A stretch of DNA of 64,000 nt from Agaricus subrufescens (GCA_029945375.1 CM057069.1:806001-870000); one strand, 5' to 3'. Shown: positions 23,256 to 35,525, numbered from the stretch's first letter. Made by a program: numbers and translations. Notes: generated by a model not told the origin, from the sequence alone.

Positions 23256-25749
23256 TCACCGGCGCTCACTGATCATATACCATACCGCGCTGATTACAGC
23301 GAACCCTACAAAAACGACTGGTGCATAGTCTAACTTTATTCAGACAGATTGCTCATAAAAGAAGGTATTAAAAATCACTCACTCATACTTGTTAATGTCA
23401 CAGGGATCACCGCAGGCATCGAAAACAGCACTATTTCAAAAATAACCCACGCCACTGCGAAACAATTAATGAAGTAACCTAGGCGTCCAAGGTTGTACGG
23501 CGCGTCCCGTATATCGCGGCGGTGGTTAAGGACTGACAGTAGCACTGGCATGGCATAACTGGCGCCCAAGCAGATAACCGCCACCCCCACAAATGCATTA
23601 AACGCTGCGCTAGATCCGAGGAAGATCAAGCCAAGAAGCACTTGGATCAGAGTCGACAATAAGTAGGCATTTACAGGAACCCCTTCAAGAAACCCGTGGT
23701 TGACCTTAGCGAAGAATTTCGGATATGGTATGGCCTTATCTCTAGCGAAGCTCCACGTAGCTCTCGAAGCAGCACAGCAGATTGAGATTGCGCAAAATAT
23801 GCCAATCATGAAGACTGTGGAAAACGAAGCTCCTCTTAAGTGCTCATGAGTAGCGTCAGAGGAGAGGAGTACATACTGATGAACCACTGTCACATGGAAT
23901 TCCATCATTATGCTGTTGAATCTCAGCGATCATTTTAAGATCAGGTTGATCATTCACCATGCCAAATCCTCCGCCCCGAGAGCCCATGACCGATGTGAAT
24001 AGAACTCCAATCGGCTGTCCAGATGCGACTGATGTCCCTGTTAATGCTCATATTTAAGATCCGATCATCGCAGAATCACGTACCTGCGAGTAATGTGTCG
24101 ATGTCAGGCAATGTGAATGCCACAGGTAGAATGAATAAAAGTCCTGTCAGAACGCCGACTGGAATTGACCATGCAAGGGCACGAGGCACCTGCTTGACAG
24201 GATTCCTGACTTCTTCACACATACTAGCGACTGATAACAGCATTAACATCAGTTTCTTAATTTCTCGAGCTCGTTAATTATGACTCACTCATTCCAAGAG
24301 CAGAATACGTATATGCTGCCAAATAGCATGAGCGCCCTATCTCTTGAAACGCGACGACCAAACACCCTTACCTGGCTAAAAAAACAGCTATTAGAGCCAA
24401 TAAAATGCCAATACAGGACAAAAAAACCTCTTACCGGAAGTAAACCTATGAAGAACGACCATCCCGGTATCCAACCCGACGCTGAAGGATCAAATGCACC
24501 CAGAGCAAAAGATGCTGGTCGTCGACCAGAAGCAGCTTTCACAGAGAGGCAAATGAGCATCACTTATATATACCCCCACGCAACCGGAGTAGTTGTGACT
24601 CAGTCAGCACCCACATACAGTGATACCATGAAACCAAAGTTACTCACCAATCATCCCGAGCAGGGTCCACACCGCTGACAGGATCTATCAGGCCGGCATA
24701 AGCTTCAAGACACACTAAGCCAATTCAAGCAGAATGAACAACATACATCCGCGAGGGGGAGCAAATCATTAAAGAAAATACCGAATCCGGTAGCAAAAGC
24801 GGTGACAGCCAGGAATATCAAATCTTGGTTGTCGTTGGTCGGCGATCTGGTATAGTAGATCGAAAAATAGAAGAAAGCAACGCACAGGTTTGCCATGCTG
24901 TGACTACCCATTCAGGATGATATATTCCAATGCCGGCGACCAACAATTGCGCTGTTCCCTAAATGGCGTAGATGAGTTGGACGAATTTAACACGCATGCC
25001 CATTTAAAGCGTGTTACTTACGAAATTGACCGATAAACTGATTGTCCAAACTCCAACCATGGTAAACCACCCGTTAATCCAAGAACACATCAGTCCATAT
25101 CGTGGCCCTGCAAGACGATATGTCCAATAGTAAGCGCCAGCAGCGGTCGGGTATTTTGAACAAATCTCCGCAAGTGATAAAGCGAGTGCTTGACAGAATA
25201 GTGATACTATCAGGAAGCTATCTAGATTCAGGATCTAAAGCCAAAGGTATGCAACGGTGTTACATACCCCCATACCATGACGGCAGGACCCCCTGCCACC
25301 AGAGAAGTCGCTATCGGGGCCGATAGCCCAAAGGCTAGTAGTAAAGCCGTCAAGGAAAATAACATTCTCGGAGCGTGCAAATGACTTACGGACTGCCATA
25401 ATCGCTGCGTACCAGTGATAGAAAACGTCAGAGGAGAACAACAGGAAGCAGAACGAGACAAACCCAAGGTCACTAAAAGATGCCCAAATCATCGTTAACC
25501 GAAAAGCAGAACATTTTACCAATCCACAAACTCACTAAACAGTATATGTGCTAAGCCTCTAGTCTGCGATACGTAAAGTTCGTATTCATGTGAGCATTCT
25601 CTCCACAAAAACAGCCTTTCGCGACGTACTCGAGTTAACTCTTGTGCATAACCTAGTTTTTGCAAATCCTTTGCAGCATCAGAGTTCGTCACCGATTCAA
25701 TTGACTCCTTCGAAGCAAGAGAGCCCGTCCGAGCAACGTTTGCCTCCAT
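23256..25749 (-). CDS. APC-superfamily amino acid/choline-type permease, 17 exons
   Basis: Exons, 5' to 3' on the minus strand: 25749-25630, 25563-25536, 25472-25464, 25404-25390, 25334-25268, 25217-25022, 24958-24886, 24823-24747, 24684-24648, 24562-24435, 24375-24372, 24315-24289, 24230-24084, 24037-23958, 23886-23877, 23814-23383, 23329-23256. Sixteen GT-AG introns of 46-85 nt; all phases close to give 507 residues, the usual APC length. Family signatures: KLGYAQELTR at the N-terminus, FGLSAPIATSLVAGGPAVMV (TM1), AEICSKYPTAAGAYYW (TM2), SWINGWFTMVG, GWIPGWSFFIGLLPPAYTYS, EEVRNPVKQVPRA and ATWSFARDKAIP. About twelve membrane helices are expected in the plasma membrane. Closest in type to the fungal GABA/choline permeases (Uga4/Hnm1); the substrate cannot be told from sequence. 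The tail ends early (ISERR). Confidence 0.92.
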
Positions 25750-26270
25750 CAGGGGTGGTATCGGATTCTTGCAGTAGGTAGCGTCAGGTGGGTGGGTGTT
25801 GAAGTTGAAAGAGTGCTCTATTCAATCGAAGTTCTTAAATATATCCCAGGGCTCTAGGTTCGAAATCTCCCCACACTGCCAACGTGAACAGTACCTGTAC
25901 CGACCCGAAGCCTCATATAACCACCATTTCCCCTGTACGTCCGACGTGAGAGCTGTCAGTCACACACTTTATCCGAACGGTGACGAATGCAAGCCACTTT
26001 GTTAATTGAGAAGTGCACATGATAACACAGACGACTCCACATGATAATGCGAAAAATTAGAAAAGAAGAGCTTTCATATGCCGGCATATTGGAGTTGAGT
26101 GCCTAGTTCATTTATTGGTCTGCGGTGTAGAAGCCTAGTTTTTTTTCCAAAGCAACGGTAAATCTATTACGGCCCTCAAAGACAAAGGGGAACGATCGGA
26201 CCTTCTGAGCGGTAATAGATACGGAAGAAGCGGATGCCAGGACAAAAATAGAATACATCAGATCGGGAAC
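25750..26270. other. intergenic between two minus-strand genes
   Basis: A 521 bp spacer holding the permease promoter and the 3' region of the glomulin-like gene. It has short frames only and no recognised element. Confidence 0.5.
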
Positions 26271-28303
26271 TCAGCTTCGCAGGCATGCTTTCGCCTCCTC
26301 AATGCGGCTCAGGCCCATCTTTAGTGAAACCATAGGCATCATCTCATGAGAGGCTTGCACAGAAGATAAGCACTACAAAATAAATTCGATTGTTTTAGTA
26401 CTCACATTGTGCGCTATCTTCATCCATGGCTATCGCAAGCCAACTTGTCAAAGGATTGAGTAGGTTCTTTTCCACCGTCACCAGCATATCTTTATCTCTA
26501 ATCCCTGTCTGCAAAAATAAACAGTCAGCTATAAGTTAACCACATGAGAATAAGGCAGACCAGGTTGCTCTTGTCCCGCAGCAAAACCACATAATACAAT
26601 GACAGCACTTCCGTAATCCTTTTCGGTTCAGGACTACCCATGAAATTCTCAAGATCAATTTTGGAATCAAATAATTCCGGTGGGCTTGGCCGAAAGAGAA
26701 GAGAGCCAAACATTCGCATGAACATTGAGAGACCGAATGCATTCCGTGTATTAGCAGACTTGGTATCAATGGCTTGGAGCACAGCGTCCTTGACTAGACC
26801 TACAGCTGCAACGCGCATCTGAGGATATTCACAATTCGCCACGAGGTCTGCGAGAAGTTGTAACCGAAGTTGGGGTGGACCGGAGGCAAGGAGAAGAGAT
26901 AATACGCGGAAAGTTTGATGACGCGTAGCAGGTGCCGGATGCACACTTGAGAGGACAATGAGTTGAGGTAGCACCGCCGTAATAACCTCGGGTGAGAGTT
27001 CGACAGCAGGGTTTGTTTGGTTTTGGTGAAGGGCAAGTAGAAGAAAGGCTAGCACATCATCATGGACCGAGGAGGTCGGTCGAAGCATTGCGAGTATGCT
27101 GGGCACGAAGCGCGGTAGTTGCGAGACGTGGAACGTCGTAGACGAGGATATCCAATCATGTACGAGGAGGATGACGGATGCAATGGTAGGCGAGGAGATA
27201 AGTTGCTCCGGTGTACATCCCAGATCCTTGTATGCGGACTGAAGAGTCATGAGTACTTTATGGTTCCCAAATCACAGTTGGCTAAGATACACGCCTTGTA
27301 CTTTTCAACCATTTGCTGTCCTTCCTGACCCTCAGTTTGACCCTCAGTCATGCCTAGCCTCGGAAAACATATTCCGAAAGCCATTCGAGCCGTGTCATAT
27401 CTTACTGAATGTCTGAACAGCCTTAAAGCATGGTCTAGTACCGATTTCAATAGCAACTAAACATAGTTAGTTCGCAAACCTACAACTTTGGAAACGTATA
27501 TACACGCACCAGACTTTTCCCGAACTCTTCATCATCTGTCACAGGAAAACTTCTTGTCCATTTCAACGTTGCGGATATCATGCTTTCCGTTTCACTCATC
27601 AGCTCCTCTCCTGCATCAGATTTGACGCGAACGGAAACAGCTTCCATCGCCCGTTGTAAGCTAGAAAATAGTGGCCCCAGTGTCTCTGATGCTGTTCGCT
27701 TCCTTAGCTTGAGCCTTGGAATCGCTGAGCAGCATATGGAGGGTACAGTCAGCACTTCCATGCATGAGGTTCTGGCGGGATAGACCAACTTCACCTGCCC
27801 GATAAAACCCAATCAGCTCAACCAAAGTCGGCACTAATCCCACCTCACCCGTCCTTCCATCTTCTTCTCCGTCTTCACTGTCGTCGCCTCCGTTCTCTTC
27901 GGCTCTATCAATCAGTTTCTCCATCTCCTCTTGCGCGGCCATAACAGCTTCCTTGGCCGAGCTACATTCCCCCATAATTGCAATCAAATCTCGAGCCGCG
28001 GGGTCTTTACACAACAACAGGACAGAGAGAAGGTCCAAGACATCCTAAAAGAGTTGCCACTTTAGAATTCTATCATAACAATTTCCAAGGAGCCGGTTTA
28101 ATTTTGCCCACCCACAAGAGAATCAGCGATGCCCGCAGCCGATACCAGTGTTTTTAGTTCCGCCAAAGTCTGTCCGCCACTGCTTGATGTGCCTGTAGCA
28201 GCCGCAATAATGGCTTTGTTGATGTCCTAGCTGTTGCATAAGCCGAATATGAAGTTGAAATGCGAGAAACGAAGAACGTAATGCGTACGTCGTTCGCAGA
28301 CAT
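26271..28303 (-). CDS. glomulin/ALF4/Ybp-like helical-repeat protein
   Basis: Exons 28303-28289, 28226-28116, 28044-27795, 27724-27510, 27456-27291, 27255-26561, 26508-26406, 26353-26271; phases close for 545 residues. The first exon codes for only MSAND. An acidic insert lies near residue 95 (EENGGDDSEDGEEDG). The rest is alpha-helical and leucine-rich, resembling HEAT/ARM repeats, and includes PRLKLRKRTASETLGPL and LQSAYKDLGCTPEQL. I assign it by overall pattern to the YAP-binding/ALF4/glomulin family. Members regulate cullin-RING ligases (glomulin) or oxidative-stress signalling (Ybp1). The family assignment is moderate; the exon model is firmer. The intron 27256-27290 is only 35 nt. Confidence 0.75.
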
Positions 28304-28593
28304 TTGAAAGCTGTGTGAAGCAGGTGAATGCCGTGAATACGTAATTACAAGTAACGTTTGTTGATTTGATCATTGTTATTGATCGATTGATCGGTGACCC
28401 GGCCACCCGACTGCCATATATATATATAGACCCATGCCGTGAACGTGTATTCCAGCACTAAAATAAGAAAAAAACTCTGCTAAAAAATCAAGATGCTAAC
28501 AATTGGTATATATGTCATTGTGAGAGTCAAGCCGTCCACGATTAATCGTCCAAAAACGCTCCAGGTGTCTACATACCAAAACTTCATCCCTCC

Positions 28594-31068
28594 TCACCAT
28601 CTCATCCCAAACAACACATATCCACTGAATACCATAGAAAGTACGACGCTTAGTCCGGGCAGATTCGCACCCGTACCCTGAGCAGAGCTAGCACTTCCTT
28701 TACTTGTACTGCCCAATTTCAAGGACACGTCTTTTGATCCGTTCGACGTAGCCAATACCGCAGGGTCTACCGTCGCTGTGTTAACCAGTTTCGTAACTGC
28801 AGTAGTAGAATAAGTCGTAGAGGGTTGGCCAGCGTTTTCTGTTTCCGCAGCATCGCTGAGGAAAACGAGGGCAACTGACGGGGCAAAGACGGGGATATTG
28901 CAGACGTTGTTGGTCTGATCGCAGTTGATAGTCGTAACCTGTTCATCTCCGACGGGCCGACCATCAGAAGAAAATTGATCACCCCAAGTCTGGAAGAGGA
29001 ATGCATAGTAAGGCAAGCCCGCCTCTAAACAAGTTATTCAAGTCACATACCTGCCCCGCCCAGGTGTAGTTACCCTTCTGCGACACAGAGCCTGCGCGAA
29101 GGTACCTGTATGTTTTTTGAGTGGTACTCCTTCAAAACGAAAGATCTTAACGTACTTTACTTTGACCGTGGCTGGTGTGGTGCCAGATGCACCAGTCTGG
29201 CCACCACCAATCGAAATACCGGCAGTAACGTCACTGTTTCCAGATGCGTCGTTGATGAAATTGACAAGTAGTACACGGACAGGCTGTCCATTCTCATAAA
29301 TCGCATAAGCCGGCGTATTAGGATCTCCGTTATTCGCTCCCAAGTCCTGGACTTGAGACGCGTTGGAAGCCCCGATAGCTTCTGCTACAACAATAGCAGA
29401 GTAATAGATGGGTCCTACAGTCCACTGGCGGAAAGAGGATTGGTTGGTAGGAGGAGCTGCAACTCGTCTTAGTCTATTAATAGGTTTACCGCAGCGGAAA
29501 ACATACGAGTAAAAGGCTAGATACCAATCAGTCACCGGACTAACCCCAAAAAAAGACGACAGACATACGTTGTAAAACACATTTTGACCACCCACATGAA
29601 ACATGATACCACTGAAGTTGTTGTAAGCCATAGTCATAGCGTAATCCACACCCCAAAGAGCAGCGCCGAAAACATCAGAAATTCCCGCAAAACCTCCACA
29701 CGAAGCTGAATTAGTTTCCATCATAACAAAAGGCTTCCCTTTCGTCTGAGCAAAGGCCGTAGCTGCGATATAAGGGTTCGCCATATCCTGAGCCGACTGG
29801 TGGGTGAGATATGTCGGAAACAAAGATTGAGGATCTCTTGGCGTCCCTTGACCAAATTGGGCAAAACAGTTATCAGTCGGGTACCTGCCAAGCACCATTA
29901 ATTAAGAACGCGCCAAGTAAAAATCAGAAAGTGATTACGAACCTTTCAACAGCAAGAGCAGCCAGATTCCCGTTATACGTATCGACAAAACCAGTGTTCC
30001 AAACATCTTGAAGATTCCAATTCAAATCAACGTTCGGTCCAATAAGAAGATGTTGATTAACGCTATTGGCAGAATTGTTCATCGCGGTGACGAGTTCACC
30101 GAATTCGTTCACGTAGTCTTGTGGGCCGTATCCTTGAGGGCGGTGACCATGATCGACATAGAAATCAGGCTCATTGCCGACCTGGATTCCCACAAGATGT
30201 CCTCCCAGGTATTGCTGTCCTAGTTCCACAATGTCTAATTGGAAGTTCGGTGGGGTAAAGAATGGAACACCTGAATATCAATCAGAACGCGACTGCGGTG
30301 TAGAGATCAGATGTATCTGCCCACCGAGGACCCAGTTGATATTAATAAGCGTGGAGATATTACCAAGTAGTTGTAAGTATCCGGGGGTGATGAGAAGAGG
30401 CGGTGTTTGCGTCTTTTATATATAAATTAACGAAAATAGCAAAGGAGATTATTGGCAACGAAGACGTACGGGGTTAGTGACACCAGTCAAGTTTTTCTCC
30501 ATTACACGACCATTAGCAATGGTATCATAGATCACCTCAGCGGTTTCCTGAGTATTACCACCCACTCGAATCATACATAAGCCAGTACGCGCTACTATAT
30601 TGGCGATTAAGTTGAGAAACGGGACCTGGATAAAAGAACTACGCGGGACATGAGATTTAGAGAGGGGCGAGCACATTGCGACTACATCACGCACGCGTTT
30701 TTCCCCACTAGCGAGATGTGGTGTAAGTGACTCAAGACGCCACTAATGAAACTGAACTCACATATTTGATCGACGACCGACATTTCCACCGAAAAGCCAA
30801 AGAAGTGGCCAGGTACCTTTATGGACAAACCTGGGACACCGCCTTGGACGAGCTGAACCGGAAAGTTTTTGTTGAGAGCAGTGGGGACCGGGGGAGGCGT
30901 CAAGGTCGTCGGGTTGTACGCCGCAGCACCCGTGTAAGAAGCTGCGGCCGCTGATCCAACCGATTGCGGGTTTTGTCCAGGCGCATAGTACACAGTTACA
31001 CTGCCCTCCGCAAGACCTAGCGCACAGACAAAAGTGGCAAGGCAAAAGGCCAACTTGAGCGGAACCAT
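28594..31068 (-). CDS. GH79 beta-glucuronidase/heparanase-like enzyme, probably GPI-anchored (copy 1)
   Basis: Exons 31068-30762, 30707-30695, 30638-30470, 30412-30325, 30270-29943, 29884-29569, 29516-29507, 29456-29156, 29105-29051, 28989-28594; 660 residues. A signal peptide (MVPLKLAFCLATFVCALGLA) is followed by an N-terminal beta domain, RVGGNTQETAEV, then the catalytic barrel. Likely acid/base Glu226 sits in GIQVGNEPDFY and likely nucleophile Glu358 in FVMMETNSASCGG, matching GH79. The C-terminal beta domain ends in a serine/threonine-rich stretch and the hydrophobic tail LPGLSVVLSMVFSGYVLF, typical of GPI attachment. GH79 enzymes release glucuronic acid, or its 4-O-methyl form, from arabinogalactan or proteoglycan chains. 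Exon 2 is 13 nt (LGKNA) and exon 7 is 10 nt (PFT). It is in tandem with its paralogue at 31965-34424. Confidence 0.93.
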
Positions 31069-31964
31069 ATGGGGAGAAAGTCCAAAATTTCGACGAAAAA
31101 TCAGAAAAAAGAATCAGAAAAAAGGAGAGGGAAAGGAGGGGCAACAACGAGAGAATTAAAATACAGGCCAGGCAACCCCGAGCCTTCTATTAATATCCGC
31201 TTGACATGACTAATTATATTCGTTCGTCTAGCATCTACAGATAGATCCACATTCATGCAGAATTGGAGATCCGCAGTGTTTTCAAACCGACTGCAGGCAG
31301 ATACTAATACACTACTGGAGGCCAGCGGTGGATCGAGGGCCAGTCAATCTGAGAGTACCTAAGCACACTAGTAATCGAAGGCCATAAAAAGATTAATATC
31401 AACGTCAGCGTTGGTCATTGAACAGACGTTGGGGGCAGTTCGATGGAGACAGGAATCAACTGCGCAGTGCCGTCACTATCTATAGATTATTTCATCATTG
31501 ATGATGATCGTTGTTCTATGTTTGGATCGCTTTATTTAGGGAACGCAGCTCAGGAGGATCAGAACACTGCCTGAGATCTTGTCGTGGTGTTCGTGAGAGA
31601 GAACATTTCCGGGCTATGCTTTGGACCTGAAATGCACGAACTCTCATTGACGATCATGTACTACCGAGTACTCACGGCGCAGCCTCATATTCACACCTAC
31701 ATCAAACATGGATTGATTCGTGATCTCAACAATAATGAATGTTTTACCAATATAGGCTACAACTATACAACGACCATCAAACACAGTTGTGAAGGAAAGA
31801 CTTTGTATGAATAGAATCCAGTAGAAGAACAGATTAAATAGACCGATATAACTGGGCAAGGAAAGCAAAGTTCACAAAAAAAAAGTCCACTGTGTCCGGT
31901 GTCAATGGCTCAACAAGGTATATATCTAATGACCAGGTTCAGCGTTCTTTCATTCTCACATTGC
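31069..31964. other. intergenic between tandem GH79 genes
   Basis: An 896 bp spacer upstream of copy 1. Opposing short frames (31584-31814 and 31644-31868) have no domain. The first 80 bp upstream of the copy 1 start is A-rich. No element was recognised. Confidence 0.5.
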
Positions 31965-34424
31965 TCACCATCTCCTTCCCAACAACATGATGGCACCAGC
32001 TGCCAAAGAAAATACAACACTCAATCCAGGTAGGTGTCCTTGGATACCCTGAGCAGCGTTAGCACTTCCTTTACTCGTGCTACCCAATCTAGCTGCCGCT
32101 TCTTTCTCTCCATTAGATGTGGCCACTACTTCAGAAGGAATCGTTGCAGTGTTGAGCTTCTTTGTTACTGCAGTAGTCGAGTAAGTGGTAGACGGTTGAC
32201 CTTTGTTTTCAGTCTGTGCATCATCACTAAGGAAGACGACTGCGACCGATGGGGCATGGACAGGGATATTGCAAACGCCGGCATTCTGGTCACAGTTGAC
32301 GGTCTCAATTTTCTCATCACCGAAGGGGCGGCCATCGGAAGCGAATTTATCACCCCAAGTCTAGAAACAATCAATGACTGTTGTCAACAAGTCTATGAAA
32401 GCACCGTACCTGACCGGCCCAGGTATAATTACCCTTCTGCGAAACGGAGCCTGCCTGAAGGTACCTATATTTTGTTGAGTTTTCTACCCCTGGAAAAGAG
32501 ACACGAAAAATCTGGGCTTACTTTACTTTGACCGAAGCCGGCGTGGAACCAGGAACACCAGTCTGACCGCCACCTACTGAAATAGCGGCAGTGACATCAC
32601 TGTTCCCAGAGGGGTCATTGATGAAATTGACAAGTACCATACGAACAGGTTGCCCATTCTCATAGACCGCGTAGGCTGGAGTATTAGGATCTCCGTTATT
32701 AGCGCCAAGATCTATGACCTGCGCATTGCCAGAAGGGCCAATAGCCTCGGTCACAACAAGAGCGGAGTAATAGATAGGCCCCACGGTCCATTTGTGGAAG
32801 GTGGTTTCGTTGGTGGGAGGGGCTGAAGTTTATCTCAGTATCTTCATTGGCAACTCTAATCCGGTGAGAGACTTACGAGTGAAGGGCTAAACACAATAAG
32901 TCAGTCACGAGATCAAGCGACATAAAAACTTAACATACATTGTAATACACACTCTGACCACCAAAGTGGAACATCATGCCACTGAAGTTGCTAGCAGCCA
33001 GAGTCATAGCATAATCGACACCCCAGAGAGCAGCAGCGAAGACATCGGAAATGCCAGCAAAACCTCCACAAGAAGCCGTATTGGTTTCGAACATTAAAAA
33101 TGGCTTCCCTTTTGTCTGGGCAAAGGCTGTAGATGCAAGATAAGGGCTCGCCATATCTTGAGCAGACTTATGGGTGAGATATGTGCCAAATAATGACTGA
33201 GGATCTCTTGGCGTCCCTTGACCAAATTGGGCAAAACAGTTATCGGTTGGGTATCTGTCAATGCGACATTAGTTAGGTGTTCGCCTATAAAGTGGGGTAT
33301 TGGACCTTTCGACAGCAAGAGCAGCTAGATTGGCGTTGTATGTATCGACAAACCCAGTGTTCCAAATATCTTGGAGATCCCAACCCAAATCGACGTTCGG
33401 TCCAATAAGAAGGTTTCGGTTGGCCGCGTTGGCATCATTGTTCATCGCATTGACAACTTGGCCAAATTCATTCACATAGTCCGGTGGGCCGTACCCTTCG
33501 TTGCGGTGACCGTGGCTAACATAGAAATCGGGTTCATTTCCAACTTCGATACCAATAAGGTGCTCCCCCAGGTATTGTTGCCCAAGCTCTACAATGTCTA
33601 GCTTGATATCGGATAGGTCGAAGAAAGGAATACCTGATTTTAGAAAAATGAGGGGCAGTGCCGCCAAGAAAAGGGCATAAAGTCATACCAAGGTACCAGT
33701 TGATGTTGATGAGCGAGGAGATATTACCCAGTAGCTGCAGGTATCCGGGAGTGATAAGCAGAGGGGGGGTTTGCGTCTAGTATTCCATATAAGTATGAAG
33801 TCGTAGTTACTCCGATGGGTGACTTACCGGATTGGAGACGCCGCTCAAGTCTTTCTCCATAACTCGACCATTGGGGATGACGGTATCGAAAGACACCTTG
33901 GCAGTTTCCTGAGTGTTACCACCGACTCGAATCATGAAGGATCCTGAGCGTGATATCAAATTGGCCATCAAGTTGAGGAAAGGGACTTGAATGAGAGAGC
34001 TGGAGAAGATTTTGAAAGGTTGGGAGATAGGACGGGAAAGTGGTAGGCAAAAAAAACGCACGCATTTTTCCCGACTTGACCAGTGTTGTCAGTACAGTGT
34101 TACTAGACAAGAGGGATCGCACTCACGAATTTGGTCAACAACTGACATTTCTATAGAAAACCCGAAAAACCGTCCAGGTATCTTTATTGAGAGGCCGGGT
34201 ACACCTCCAGGGACCACCGACAGTTGGAAATTTTTATTCAAGGCGGTAGGAACTGGCGGGGGTGTGAGGGTCGTGGGGTCGTAGGCAGCAGCGCCTGTAT
34301 AGGCGGCATTTGCTGCTGTCTCCGTTCCGAGGGGGGTTTGTCCTGGGGCATAATGTACGGTTACACTCTGGGCAAGGCCCGGGGTGCAGAGCACTAAGGC
34401 AAAAGCCAATCTCCACACAATCAT
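31965..34424 (-). CDS. GH79 beta-glucuronidase/heparanase-like enzyme, probably GPI-anchored (copy 2)
   Basis: Exons 34424-34127, 34074-34062, 33999-33828, 33776-33689, 33633-33306, 33254-32939, 32886-32877, 32822-32522, 32464-32410, 32360-31965; 658 residues. Exon number and intron phases equal copy 1, and exons 2 and 4-10 have identical lengths. The start is the ATG at 34424, giving the signal peptide MIVWRLAFALVLCTPGLAQ; the frame extends upstream but its composition there is not protein-like. Catalytic motifs: GIEVGNEPDFY (Glu224) and FLMFETNTASCGG (Glu356). The C-terminal LPGLSVVFSLAAGAIMLLG tail suggests a GPI anchor. Same expected activity as copy 1. Divergence from copy 1 lies mainly at the signal peptide and near residues 190-200 (VPFFTPPN versus IPFFDLSD). 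Confidence 0.93.
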
Positions 34425-35199
34425 CCGGAATCGAGGCTCTAATGGAAAGACAGAATAAGGAGAGGAAGGGGGGTGATGGTGGTGGAAAATGGATGGAATC
34501 AGGCGGGCGATCCAGTGCCCGCTCGTGGCCGTTTGACGACGACATTCCCACGCCAAGCCCACATGGCCCATCCATTCACAGACTTGGAACGACGACAACA
34601 ACGTGTCTATAGCCTCTGCCATGGCTACAGTAACATACAGAGGAGGACTGGCCAGGCCTGTCGCGTTTAATTGTCGCCCTATAGATGCGTGCGCTGGCGC
34701 TCCATCGTGGACAATGCCTTGTTACATAAGCAAAACATATACTACTAAGTCTCTTACCCGCACCTGTCTACCACTGGCGAAGTGGATATAAAGCAGCATC
34801 GATGTGTAAATTGTGTGTGGCAAAGACTCTGAACTAAACGATGTCTTCTTAGTGAACATAAGCACCTTGTTATCGGAAAACTAGGATGGGCATCAGTTGG
34901 TCCACCACCTAAATTTGATCTACTGTAATCTATCACCTAAACATCCTTCGAAATTAGATGGTACGTATTAGAGCTTTTCGTAGCTAAGATATCTTATGTC
35001 CGAAGATGAAATTATATGACAGTTTCGTAAGGCCAAGGATTGGCCAAGGATAATGAGTTTGTGGATTTATGTAAATTGAAAGATCTACAAGGATTCAAGA
35101 TTAGATTTACCGTCTCCCAGGTGAGACTCACATAGAATTCACGAGTCACGTACTAGCTATTGTGACATATATGAGCTGCACAAGAAATGTCAGAGGGAC
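34425..35199. other. intergenic upstream of GH79 copy 2
   Basis: Promoter region of copy 2 followed by AT-rich DNA leading into the GH79 relic. Overlapping short frames on both strands near 34430-34670 are GC-richer but lack domains. Confidence 0.45.
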
Positions 35200-35525
35200 C
35201 ACGAACCTATTTCGTTTGCGAGTGTTACTACTTTTCCAAGCATCCTTAAGCTTTTAGCCTAGATCAATGCTTGGCCGATATGATGTCAATTGACGGCATT
35301 GTCGTCATTGTTCATCACACCGACTAGCTGGCCAAATTCTTCCATATAATCTTACGGACAGGAGGTTGATGGCCATGCTCCGGTCACTCGGTATCGGTTG
35401 CGTTAATGAGCGGGCATAAGAGCCCTGGATATCAATTTGGGACGTGAAGAGCTCAGTGTCATCATGGTACCAAAAGTTCCAGTCGATCTTCATAAGTGAG
35501 AACAAGAAACCCAGCAGCATCTAAA
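35200..35525 (-). pseudogene. relic of a third GH79 copy
   Basis: Reading leftward, LLGFLFSLMKIDWNFWY corresponds to LLGNISSLININWYLG of copy 2. Further on, EHGHQPP, then DYMEEFGQLVGVMNNDDNAVN with a stop, matches DHGHRPQGYGPQDYVNEFGELVTAMNN of the intact copies. The interval that should carry GNEPD is deleted or scrambled, frames are broken, and no other exons were found nearby. It is therefore a decayed fragment covering parts of exons 4 and 5. It lies in the same orientation as the two intact genes, which implies an ancestral array of at least three. Confidence 0.75.

Noticed and set aside
32034..32531. 165-codon plus frame.
   Set aside because: Antisense to exons 8-10 of GH79 copy 2.
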